A stretch of 7,940 nucleotides of DNA from Acidimicrobiales bacterium (GTDB lineage: Bacteria > Actinomycetota > Acidimicrobiia > Acidimicrobiales > Poriferisodalaceae): the NCBI GenBank assembly GCA_030749275.1, contig JASMKJ010000155.1, positions 1 through 7,940 of the forward strand, written 5' to 3'. A model generated the notes under the pieces. The model saw nothing but the letters and a program-made list of their open reading frames with translations, searched no databases and had not been told where the DNA came from. The translations under genes and the position numbers were made by a program. Below are positions 1-6,554 of the stretch, piece after piece (the stretch's first letter is position 1; every line of letters begins with the position of its first letter).

Positions 1-1790
1 TCATCTCTATTGATGTAAACCCTGGTGACGAGGTCGCTGAGGGTCAACCTGTCGCGGTCATGGAAGCAATGAAGATGGAACACGTCATCGCGTCGACCAT
101 CACCGGCATCGTTCGTTCCCTTGGTGTAAGCCCAGGCGACACCATCTACGAAGGGCACCCGCTCCTCTTCATCGAAGAAGCTGATCTGGAAATTCAACGA
201 GGGGAAAGTGAATCCCGAGTTGATCTTGACTTCATCAGACCCGACCTGCAGGAGGTTTTCGACCGTCATTACAAAGGCATGGACGAGGCAAAGCCGACAG
301 CCGTGGAGAAACGCCATGGTCGAGGCCACCGGACAGCTCGGGAAAATCTGTCAAGACTGGTTGATGAGGGCACCTTCATCGAATACGGACCGCTCATGGT
401 CGCGGCGCAACGAAGAAGAAGAACCCTCGACGACCTCATCGACAACACCCAAGGCGACGGCATGGTCGCGGGAATCGGCAGCGTAAACGGCGACCTGTTC
501 GATGAAGAAGCTGCCCAGACCATGGTGATGTCCTATGACTACATGGTCCTAGCTGGCACTCAAGGACTCCAAAACCACCGAAAGAAAGACAGGCTTTTTG
601 AAATTGCCGAACACAACAAACTTCCCACCGTTCTGCTCGCCGAGGGTGGAGGTGGACGCCCAGGCGACACTGACACGATGGGCGGCGCGGGATTGGACTG
701 CTGGGCATTTACCTTCTTCGCAAAGCTCTCAGGGTTAGTTCCCCTAGTTGGCGTGACGAACGGACGCTGTTTTGCTGGGAACGCAGTGTTGCTTGGTTGC
801 TGCGACGTGATCATCGCGACCGAAGGATCAAATATTGGGATCGGTGGCCCAGCGATGATCGAAGGCGGCGGCTTGGGAGTGTTCCGTCCAGAAGAAGTGG
901 GGCCCGTCGATGTTCAATATCCGAATGGAGTTATTGACATTCTCGTGAAGGACGAAGATGCGGCTATGGAGGCCGCCAAACAATATCTCTCGTACTTCCA
1001 AGGACCAATTGAGCATTGGGAAGCCCCCGATCAACGCTTGTTGAGACACATTGTTCCCGAGAACCGTCTCCGCGCTTATGACGTTCGCGAAGTAATCGAA
1101 ACCATGTGCGATGTTGATTCGGTGTTGGAAATTCGGAAGGGGTGGGGACCGGGGTGCGTTACCGCCCTGGCACGAGTTGAAGGCCGTCCAGTAGGAATCA
1201 TCGCCAACAACAACCATCATTTGGGTGGCGCTATCGATGCCGATGTGGGGGACAAAGGCAGCAGATTCATGCAACTATGCGACGCGCACGATATCCCGTT
1301 GATCTTTCTGTGTGACACACCAGGAATAATGGTTGGACCACAAGCCGAGTATGAGGCCACAGTTCGTCATGCAAGCAGAATGTTTGTGACCTCTGCCAGC
1401 GTTACCGTCCCCTTCATGACAGTGGTTTTGCGCAAGGGCTATGGCCTTGGGGCTCAAGCGATGGCCGGCGGTAGCTTCAAAGCTCCAGTCTTTTGTGTCT
1501 CTTGGCCCACAGGTGAGTTCGGGGGAATGGGTCTAGAAGGTTTCGTGAAACTCGGATATCGCAAAGAACTCGAGTCGATAGAAGATCCTGAGGAACGCAT
1601 CGCCTATTACGAAGAGATGGTGGCGAAACTCTATGAAAACGGCAAGGCGGTCAGTACCGCCACCTTCTTTGAACTAGACGATGTCATTGATCCCGCTGAG
1701 ACCCGCACCTGGATCTCCATGGCCCTGAAGTCCGCTCCGCCAGCCGGTTTCCGAGATGGGAAAAAACGACCGATGATCGACACTTGGTAG
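1..1790 (+). CDS. Acyl-CoA carboxylase, biotin carrier plus carboxyltransferase domains (5' partial)
   Basis: The reading frame is open from base 3 with no start, so the gene enters from the left; the 595 visible residues are the C-terminal part. It opens inside a biotinyl-carrier domain (NPGDEVAEGQ, then the biotinylation motif EAMKMEH at 63-83, acceptor Lys codon 72-74), followed by a short linker and a complete carboxyltransferase. Carboxyltransferase landmarks include TARENLSRLVDEGTF, GGGGRPGDTDTMGG, GRCFAGNAVLLGCCDVI and NIGIGGPAMIEGGGLG in the N-half, and DKGSRFMQLCDAHDIPL, CDTPGIMVGPQAEYEA and GYGLGAQAMAGGSF in the C-half. The family moves carboxyl groups from carboxybiotin to an acyl-CoA in the cytosol. 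In single-chain long acyl-CoA carboxylases a biotin carboxylase domain sits N-terminal, so I infer one lies upstream. Acetyl-, propionyl- or longer acyl-CoA specificity cannot be decided. The ATG at 60 falls inside the carrier domain and is not the start. Confidence 0.93.
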   Translation, partial: ISIDVNPGDEVAEGQPVAVMEAMKMEHVIASTITGIVRSLGVSPGDTIYEGHPLLFIEEADLEIQRGESESRVDLDFIRPDLQEVFDRHYKGMDEAKPTAVEKRHGRGHRTARENLSRLVDEGTFIEYGPLMVAAQRRRRTLDDLIDNTQGDGMVAGIGSVNGDLFDEEAAQTMVMSYDYMVLAGTQGLQNHRKKDRLFEIAEHNKLPTVLLAEGGGGRPGDTDTMGGAGLDCWAFTFFAKLSGLVPLVGVTNGRCFAGNAVLLGCCDVIIATEGSNIGIGGPAMIEGGGLGVFRPEEVGPVDVQYPNGVIDILVKDEDAAMEAAKQYLSYFQGPIEHWEAPDQRLLRHIVPENRLRAYDVREVIETMCDVDSVLEIRKGWGPGCVTALARVEGRPVGIIANNNHHLGGAIDADVGDKGSRFMQLCDAHDIPLIFLCDTPGIMVGPQAEYEATVRHASRMFVTSASVTVPFMTVVLRKGYGLGAQAMAGGSFKAPVFCVSWPTGEFGGMGLEGFVKLGYRKELESIEDPEERIAYYEEMVAKLYENGKAVSTATFFELDDVIDPAETRTWISMALKSAPPAGFRDGKKRPMIDTW

Positions 1791-1836
1791 CTCCTTACTC
1801 CGCTTGACTACAGAATCGGATCCCTAACCGCCGGGC

Positions 1837-4269
1837 TTATTCCAAGAGTTCTGCCACCGCAAGTTCTGCTATTTCGTCTCCGTCGTAGCCTGCGCATTCC
1901 ATCAAAATCTCGAAGCTGTGTTCCCCGAATATTGGACCAGCGTGAGTCACCTGCGCCGGAGTTCGCGACATGTGAAAACGAGTACCGTCAACGAAAAACG
2001 GGTCATGACTCGCGTGAGCTACCTCCACGAAACAACGTCGATGCGTCATTTGCTCATCTGCTACGAGCTCAGGGGAATTTTGGACGATGTGAGCGGCCAC
2101 TCCGAGAGCTTGGAGCCGCTCCATTAGTTCAAGGCCATCTTGTTCGGCAGTCCAAGAGGAAATGAGTGAATCAAGCTCGTCGTGTCGACCTCGCCGCTCA
2201 TCAGTAGTGAGATCAACCACGTCTTCTGCACCCATTTCTCGTGCCAAAGATCGCCACTGATCATCGTCCTGGCACGAGATTGCTATCCAGTTGTCATCTC
2301 CGTTGGTCGGGTATCCCCCTTGCGGAGCGAAAATAAGATCGCGGTTGCCGTTACGTTCCCAGATGTTTCCGTTCACGGAATACTCCAGCAACGCTGGACT
2401 CATAAGGTGCAGGGCTGCTTCAGCCTGAGAAAGGTCTATGTACTGGCCGTCACCAGTTCGACGTTTGTGTTCAAGAGCTCCCATCACAGATGCAACAAGC
2501 CAACGCGGTGACGTGTAGTCGGTGTAGGCGCTGTATGGGCCGGTTGGGGCGCGATCGACCCAACCTACTGGGTAAAAGAAGCCTGATATTGCTGCAGCCA
2601 TGGTGCCGAAGCCAGCCAGCATCGCCAGCGGACCTGTCTGTCCCATCAGGCAGCTCGATGCCATCACGATGTCTGGTCGCCGTTTCCGAATCTGCTCGTA
2701 GTCGATACCCCACCCCGACATTGCCTTAGGTGAAAACGATTCGAGGACCACATCTGCCCAGTCGATGAGATCCCAGATCACATCTATGGCGCCCGGTTTG
2801 GACATATCGAGAGTAAGACCCCGTTTCCCGGCGTTCATGTTGTGATAAATCCCTGATTTATCTGTGTCAGCAACATCATCTGGAAATGGGGAGATGGTTC
2901 GAACCGCGTCGAGTTTGTTTGCCGACTCGACCCTGATGATGTCCGCACCATAATCTGCGAGCACTCGCGAAGCAGCAGGGCCCGCCATAGCCCACATGAA
3001 GTCCAACACTTTCACCCCTTTGAGCGGCAACTCCGTAGAAGCGATGGGCTCGGTGGATGGGTGGGTCACTCGTTCAGACTCACCCAGCACCTCGACTGTA
3101 TGTTCGCCTAGGCGGGGAGGTGCCCCTAACACGGTTAAGGGACTTTTTGTGAACTTGGCGAAGGGTCCGGGATAATCGACGATCGAGCCGTCACTATGTT
3201 CGACCGATTCCCAGTAACCACGAAAGTCCAGCTGTTCGCTAGTGACTACTTCCTCAGTAGTAGTCACCGGCGTTATCAGGACACGACGTTTCATCGCCGC
3301 TTCCAAAAGCTCAGCCTTGGTCTTAGTAGCAAAGAATTCCGTCAGGACATCCTTGACCCGTTGGTACTCCTCAGGTGATTCTCGACCATCGAGGAGCATC
3401 ATCGCATAATCGAACCAATCCTTGTCTCGAGTCGCTTCATCGCAGAAACCCTCTTCCCATACCCAGGTCATGAGGTTCTTGGTGAAGGGGCCGAAGGCGG
3501 GTCCAAACAAGAAACTGACTGACGCGTGACCGTCTAAACACGGCCACATCACTTGGATACGGATCCCTCCGAGTTCCACTCCGCCAGCAAGCCTGGTCGG
3601 CGGCGTTGCTCCCAACGGGGTCGCTAAAGAGTTCGACTGGGTGCATTGATTCATTGAATGCTGAGCCGACACGTCGATGTGTTGACCCAATCCGGATGTT
3701 GATTGTCGCTCGAATAGTGCTATCAACGCTGCCCCGGCCGCCTCCGACGCGGCGTTACCGAATGCTTGTGGCAAAGTCCCCCCAGCCCTGAGGGGTGACC
3801 GATCGTCATCACCGGTTAGCACCATGTTTCCCGCGGCTGCTTGGAGCGTTAGATCACTGTGCGCCCAGTTAGCTTTTGGTCCGTCGCTACCAAACGCCGT
3901 AATGGAAACACTGATGATCTGCGGGTTGATTTCAGCGATATCTGAAGGCGTCAAACCCAACGACTCCATGACACCTGGGTCATAAGAGTCGAACATCAGA
4001 TCCGCTCCAGCTATCAGATGCCGAAGATCTGCGATTCCTTCGGGTGTCTCTACATCCAATACGACACTCTTCTTGCCGCGGTTGTACGCCCAGTGGTGGA
4101 GCGAATGTTCTCCGTCATCAATGCCATCAGCAAACGGTGGGAGTTTGCGCGCGCTTGAACCTGACGGGGGTTCAATAGCGATGACTTCGGCCCCCATCTG
4201 AGCGAGAATGAACGCGGCCAAGTGGCCACGTTCGTCAGTTAGATCCAAAACTCTGTACTCGCTGAGCAC
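1837..4269 (-). CDS. Tandem two-domain CaiB/BaiF (family III) CoA transferase
   Basis: Predicted 810 residues, about twice a normal family III CoA transferase (near 400), because two homologous domains are fused. Domain 1 (about 1-395) starts YRVLDLTDERGHLAAFILAQ and has GAEVIAIEPP, VSITAFGSDGP and GLGQHIDVS. Domain 2 (about 415-810) repeats the plan: GVKVLDFMWAMAGPAASRVL, GADIIRVE, QTGPLA, YTDYTSPRW and GDGQYIDLS. The family moves CoA between carboxylic acids, or racemises acyl-CoAs, using an Asp. Aligned by hand to E. coli CaiB Asp169, domain 2 keeps it (D584, codon 2518-2520) while domain 1 has F170/G171 and no acidic residue nearby. I chose GTG at 4269 because AAGGGGGG lies 4 bases upstream and family homology begins at once. 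An ATG at 4662 in the same frame would add 131 residues without resemblance, running antisense to the neighbouring deacetylase. The gene is divergent from the deacetylases and convergent with the carboxylase (46-base gap). Substrate unknown. Confidence 0.9.
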   Translation of the reverse strand: MLSEYRVLDLTDERGHLAAFILAQMGAEVIAIEPPSGSSARKLPPFADGIDDGEHSLHHWAYNRGKKSVVLDVETPEGIADLRHLIAGADLMFDSYDPGVMESLGLTPSDIAEINPQIISVSITAFGSDGPKANWAHSDLTLQAAAGNMVLTGDDDRSPLRAGGTLPQAFGNAASEAAGAALIALFERQSTSGLGQHIDVSAQHSMNQCTQSNSLATPLGATPPTRLAGGVELGGIRIQVMWPCLDGHASVSFLFGPAFGPFTKNLMTWVWEEGFCDEATRDKDWFDYAMMLLDGRESPEEYQRVKDVLTEFFATKTKAELLEAAMKRRVLITPVTTTEEVVTSEQLDFRGYWESVEHSDGSIVDYPGPFAKFTKSPLTVLGAPPRLGEHTVEVLGESERVTHPSTEPIASTELPLKGVKVLDFMWAMAGPAASRVLADYGADIIRVESANKLDAVRTISPFPDDVADTDKSGIYHNMNAGKRGLTLDMSKPGAIDVIWDLIDWADVVLESFSPKAMSGWGIDYEQIRKRRPDIVMASSCLMGQTGPLAMLAGFGTMAAAISGFFYPVGWVDRAPTGPYSAYTDYTSPRWLVASVMGALEHKRRTGDGQYIDLSQAEAALHLMSPALLEYSVNGNIWERNGNRDLIFAPQGGYPTNGDDNWIAISCQDDDQWRSLAREMGAEDVVDLTTDERRGRHDELDSLISSWTAEQDGLELMERLQALGVAAHIVQNSPELVADEQMTHRRCFVEVAHASHDPFFVDGTRFHMSRTPAQVTHAGPIFGEHSFEILMECAGYDGDEIAELAVAELLE
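3242..3267. repeat. Perfect 9-bp inverted repeat inside the CoA-transferase gene
   Basis: GTGACTACT (3242-3250) and AGTAGTCAC (3259-3267) are exact reverse complements around an 8-base spacer. They lie within codons for the TTTEEVVTS stretch near the end of domain 1. A stem could form in the mRNA, but the repeat may be an accident of coding repeated Thr, Glu and Val codons. No function is assigned. Confidence 0.5.
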
Positions 4270-4346
4270 CGATCCCCCCTTGAACTGTGAATTGTTCCTT
4301 TGGACGATAGCTCCCTTCCAGCAGTCATTATGACTACGGTGCTGAT
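4270..4346. promoter_or_regulatory. Divergent control region between the CoA-transferase and deacetylase genes
   Basis: These 77 bases are the only non-coding DNA between two divergent starts, so promoters for both directions should lie here. For the + strand, TACGGT (4335-4340) fits the actinobacterial -10 pattern TAnnnT and ends six bases before the ATG at 4347. That is the spacing expected of a leaderless transcript, and no ribosome-binding site precedes the ATG. For the - strand, TATCGT (complement of 4304-4309) is a possible -10 that would give a leader of about 30 bases carrying the AAGGGGGG site. I see no convincing -35 hexamer for either and no clear operator palindrome. The region's role is well supported by gene arrangement; the individual hexamers are weak. 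Confidence 0.45.
4274..4281 (-). promoter_or_regulatory. Ribosome-binding site deciding the GTG start of the CoA transferase
   Basis: Read on the - strand the bases are AAGGGGGG, four bases from the GTG at 4269 (six from the AAGGGG core). This is a good match to an anti-Shine-Dalgarno target. It supports GTG 4269 over the upstream in-frame ATG at 4662, which lies inside the opposite-strand gene. Confidence 0.65.
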
Positions 4347-5270
4347 ATGCCGTTACCGCCGCATCGCGTCGACTATTTGCCAATGGCAGATCGTCCCAAT
4401 ATTTCCTGGCCGAATGAGGCCAGGGTCGCCTTGTGGATAGCGCCAAATGTTGAACATTACGAATACTTGCCGCCACGGGATCCAAACAGAAATCCGTGGC
4501 CTCGATCACCGCACCCAGATGTTCAGGGCTATTCCCATCGCGATTACGGAAACAGAGTTGGCTTCTGGCGCATGCTGGATGTACTCGATCAGTACGACGT
4601 GAAGTGCACAGCTTCGACCAATCTGGCGGTGTTCGACCATTACCCCGATATCGGAACAGCAATGGCTGACCGTGGTTGGGAGATCATGAGTCACGGCATT
4701 TACAACACTAGGTATTTGTCCTCATTGACCGAGGAAGAGGAACGCAACTTTTATCTTGAATGTGTCGAAACGCTTCGGCGTCATACCGGCCAACAACTCC
4801 GCGGCATGTTGGGTCCCGCTGTAAGTAACACAATTCGCACTCCGGATCTAATGGCTGACGCCGGTCTCACGTATCACGCCGATTGGCTTCACGACGATCA
4901 GCCAATACCGATTCAAGTGGACAATGGTCGCCTTGTTTCTGTTCCTTACAGCATTGAACTGAACGACGTTCCAGTGTTCCTTCATCATCACGACACAGCA
5001 GACTTCGTTGAGATGGTGAAAGCCCAGTTCGACACTCTTTATGAAGAAGGAGCCAGTTCTGGTCGAGTAATGGCCTTAGCGTTGCATCCCTATCTGATGG
5101 GCATGCCACACAGGATTGAAGGCTTGGAAGAGATATTGGAGTACCTCTTGGGTCACGATCTCGTGTGGCAGGCGACAGCGTCAGAAATCGCCGATCACTT
5201 CATAGAGCATCACTACGAAGAGTTTGTTCAACACTCAAAAACCATAAACGGGATGCGAAATGCCGGCTGA
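4347..5270 (+). CDS. PuuE-like (allantoinase-type) polysaccharide deacetylase family protein, copy A
   Basis: A 307-residue NodB-fold protein, probably a cytosolic amide or ring hydrolase; no signal peptide or membrane segment is visible. PuuE-like features in order: NVEHYEY (34-40) at the strand where classical deacetylases have an Asp-Asp pair, YSHRDYGNRVGFWRMLD (62-78), MSHG with H116, RTPDLMADAGLTYHADW (164-180), DDQP (183-186), SVPYSIELND (198-207) and LHPYLMGMPHRI (246-257) with H247. The second His of the classical His-His metal motif is absent (N120 at +4), as expected for a non-classical group. Family knowledge suggests hydrolysis of a C-N bond in a small cyclic ureide or related amide; the exact substrate is not visible. 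No ribosome-binding site precedes ATG 4347; the start may be leaderless, and M13 (4383) is an alternative. It overlaps the next, paralogous gene by 11 bases. Confidence 0.85.
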   Translation: MPLPPHRVDYLPMADRPNISWPNEARVALWIAPNVEHYEYLPPRDPNRNPWPRSPHPDVQGYSHRDYGNRVGFWRMLDVLDQYDVKCTASTNLAVFDHYPDIGTAMADRGWEIMSHGIYNTRYLSSLTEEEERNFYLECVETLRRHTGQQLRGMLGPAVSNTIRTPDLMADAGLTYHADWLHDDQPIPIQVDNGRLVSVPYSIELNDVPVFLHHHDTADFVEMVKAQFDTLYEEGASSGRVMALALHPYLMGMPHRIEGLEEILEYLLGHDLVWQATASEIADHFIEHHYEEFVQHSKTINGMRNAG

Positions 5271-6177
5271 TCGGTCCCTAGGCATGGACCATCCACACTA
5301 CGGCTACTCCCCTCTCCCCGATAGGAAACCTCTGACTTGGCCCGGCGGCGAGCCCCTTGCCCTGGGGGCGCTGATCTTGCTGGAACACTATGAGTGGGAG
5401 CCACCTCCGGACGCGTACAGTTTGCGGAACCCAAGTGGCGGTCTCATCAAACTACCTGCCCCTGATTATGTTCATCTGACCCACCGGGAATACGGCCATC
5501 GCGTCGGAATTTTCCGACTCCTCGACACCTTGGAACGACACAACGTTCCGGTGACGGTCGCAGTCGATCAACTCACCGCTATGCACTACCCCTGGCTAGT
5601 CGATCATTTACAAACCCGTGAATGCGAACTGATTGGGCACGGAATAGCGGCGAGCCGCCTCATCACCTCCAAAATGACCGAAGAGTCGGAAGCCGAGATG
5701 ATCGACGAATCGCTTGATTTCTTGGAACAAGCATCTGGTCAACGACCTCAAGGGTGGTTTTCTCCCGAAGGCGTTGAGTCCAGTCGAACACCCGCTTTGT
5801 TGGCTGCTGCCGGTGTGAGATATGTGTGCGATTGGCCAAACGATGAACAGCCATACAAGATGACGACGCCGGCCGGCGATCTCGTCTCTTTGCCGCTCTT
5901 TCTGGAAATCGATGATGAGTTCGCTCTTTGGCAGCGCAGGGCGAGCCTGAACAGCTGGGAAAAGATGATTGTTTCAGCCGCGAATCGTCTGCATGCGGAT
6001 GGTCAAACGTCTGCTCGTCACCTGATGCTGACTCTTCGCCCTTGGCTCACGGGGCAACCATTCCGAATTCGAGTCCTCGATCGGGCATTGTCTGAAATCG
6101 TGAAGCTTCAGGATATTTGGGCGGCACGAGGCAGGGACATTGTCGAGGCTTTTACAGATTTTTCGGCTGGGGATTAG
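5260..6177 (+). CDS. PuuE-like polysaccharide deacetylase family protein, copy B (divergent paralog)
   Basis: A 305-residue paralog of the preceding gene, aligning along its length: LEHYEWEPP (41-49), THREYGHRVGIFRLLDTL (74-91), IGHG with H127, SSRTPALLAAAGVRYVCDWP (174-193), NDEQPY (194-199), SLPLFLEIDDE (210-220) and LRPWLTGQPFRI (259-270). The notable difference is R260 (codon CGC, 6037-6039), where copy A and family members have His in the LHP motif; CAC to CGC is one base change. It may be an altered or catalytically weak subunit, perhaps partnering copy A; that is inference. ATG 5260 overlaps copy A's end by 11 bases, implying co-transcription and coupled translation. M9 (5284) is an alternative start, but homology does not separate them. 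Its stop (TAG 6175-6177) overlaps the stop of the convergent monooxygenase. Substrate unknown. Confidence 0.83.
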   Translation: MPADRSLGMDHPHYGYSPLPDRKPLTWPGGEPLALGALILLEHYEWEPPPDAYSLRNPSGGLIKLPAPDYVHLTHREYGHRVGIFRLLDTLERHNVPVTVAVDQLTAMHYPWLVDHLQTRECELIGHGIAASRLITSKMTEESEAEMIDESLDFLEQASGQRPQGWFSPEGVESSRTPALLAAAGVRYVCDWPNDEQPYKMTTPAGDLVSLPLFLEIDDEFALWQRRASLNSWEKMIVSAANRLHADGQTSARHLMLTLRPWLTGQPFRIRVLDRALSEIVKLQDIWAARGRDIVEAFTDFSAGD

Positions 6178-6518
6178 CGTCGCCAAGCCCCTGGTATGGG
6201 TTGGGTCAATCCAAGATGGTCTCGGAGCGTGTTGCCTGAATATTGGGTGCGAAAGAGTCCTCGCCGTTGAAGTTCTGGGACAACAAGGTCAACAAAATCT
6301 TGAAAGGCACCCGGCATGTGGGTCCCTGCAATGACGAACCCGTCGCAGGCTGGAGTGGTGAACCATTCCTCAAAGTAATCGGCTAATTCGGTCGGTCCGC
6401 CTACTACCGGGTGGGCTAAGCGGCCCCGTCCTGAGACGTTAACGAAGTCTCGAAGAGTGGGAGTGTCCTTTCCCGTCACCTCGATGACTTGATTTCGATT
6501 TCCTTGGATGCCCGTCAT
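6174..6518 (-). CDS. C-terminal fragment of the same FMN monooxygenase
   Basis: An in-frame continuation downstream of the TAA; the first ATG (6518) would give 114 residues. It holds the conserved C-terminal part of the family: VSGRGRLAHPVVGGPTELAD (28-47), DGFVIAGTHMPGAFQDFV (59-76), then PELQRRGLFRTQYSG (81-95) and TLRDHLGL (97-104). I see no ribosome-binding site before the ATG, and 11 homologous codons lie between the TAA and this ATG, so it is best read as the stranded end of the interrupted gene and not as an independent one. Its TAA overlaps the convergent deacetylase stop by four bases (6174-6177). Confidence 0.6.
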   Translation of the reverse strand: MTGIQGNRNQVIEVTGKDTPTLRDFVNVSGRGRLAHPVVGGPTELADYFEEWFTTPACDGFVIAGTHMPGAFQDFVDLVVPELQRRGLFRTQYSGNTLRDHLGLTQPIPGAWRR

Positions 6519-6554
6519 TGCATAGACATCTTCAGGAGAAAGTGGGTCGTCGAG

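Noticed and set aside
60..62. ATG as the start of the carboxylase.
   Set aside because: It is the Met just before the EAMKM biotinylation motif; 19 in-frame upstream codons (ISIDVNPGDEVAEG...) continue the carrier domain to the window edge.
828..1274. Antisense open frame of 148 codons opposite the carboxyltransferase.
   Set aside because: The + strand frame is strongly conserved carboxyltransferase; the antisense translation shows no recognisable motifs and is a coding shadow.
1791..1836. Terminator between the carboxylase and the CoA transferase.
   Set aside because: Apart from a GGATCC palindrome I find no stem-loop or T tract in these 46 bases.
4270..4662. A 131-residue N-terminal extension of the CoA transferase from an ATG at 4662.
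   Set aside because: It has no family resemblance, lies antisense to the conserved start of deacetylase copy A, and a well-placed ribosome-binding site plus GTG at 4269 coincides with the onset of homology.
6160..6195. Possible - strand terminator (GGGG...CCCC followed by AGCCGAAAAATC).
   Set aside because: The stem is only four pairs with a 15-base loop, no T run follows on the - strand, and it lies within coding sequence.
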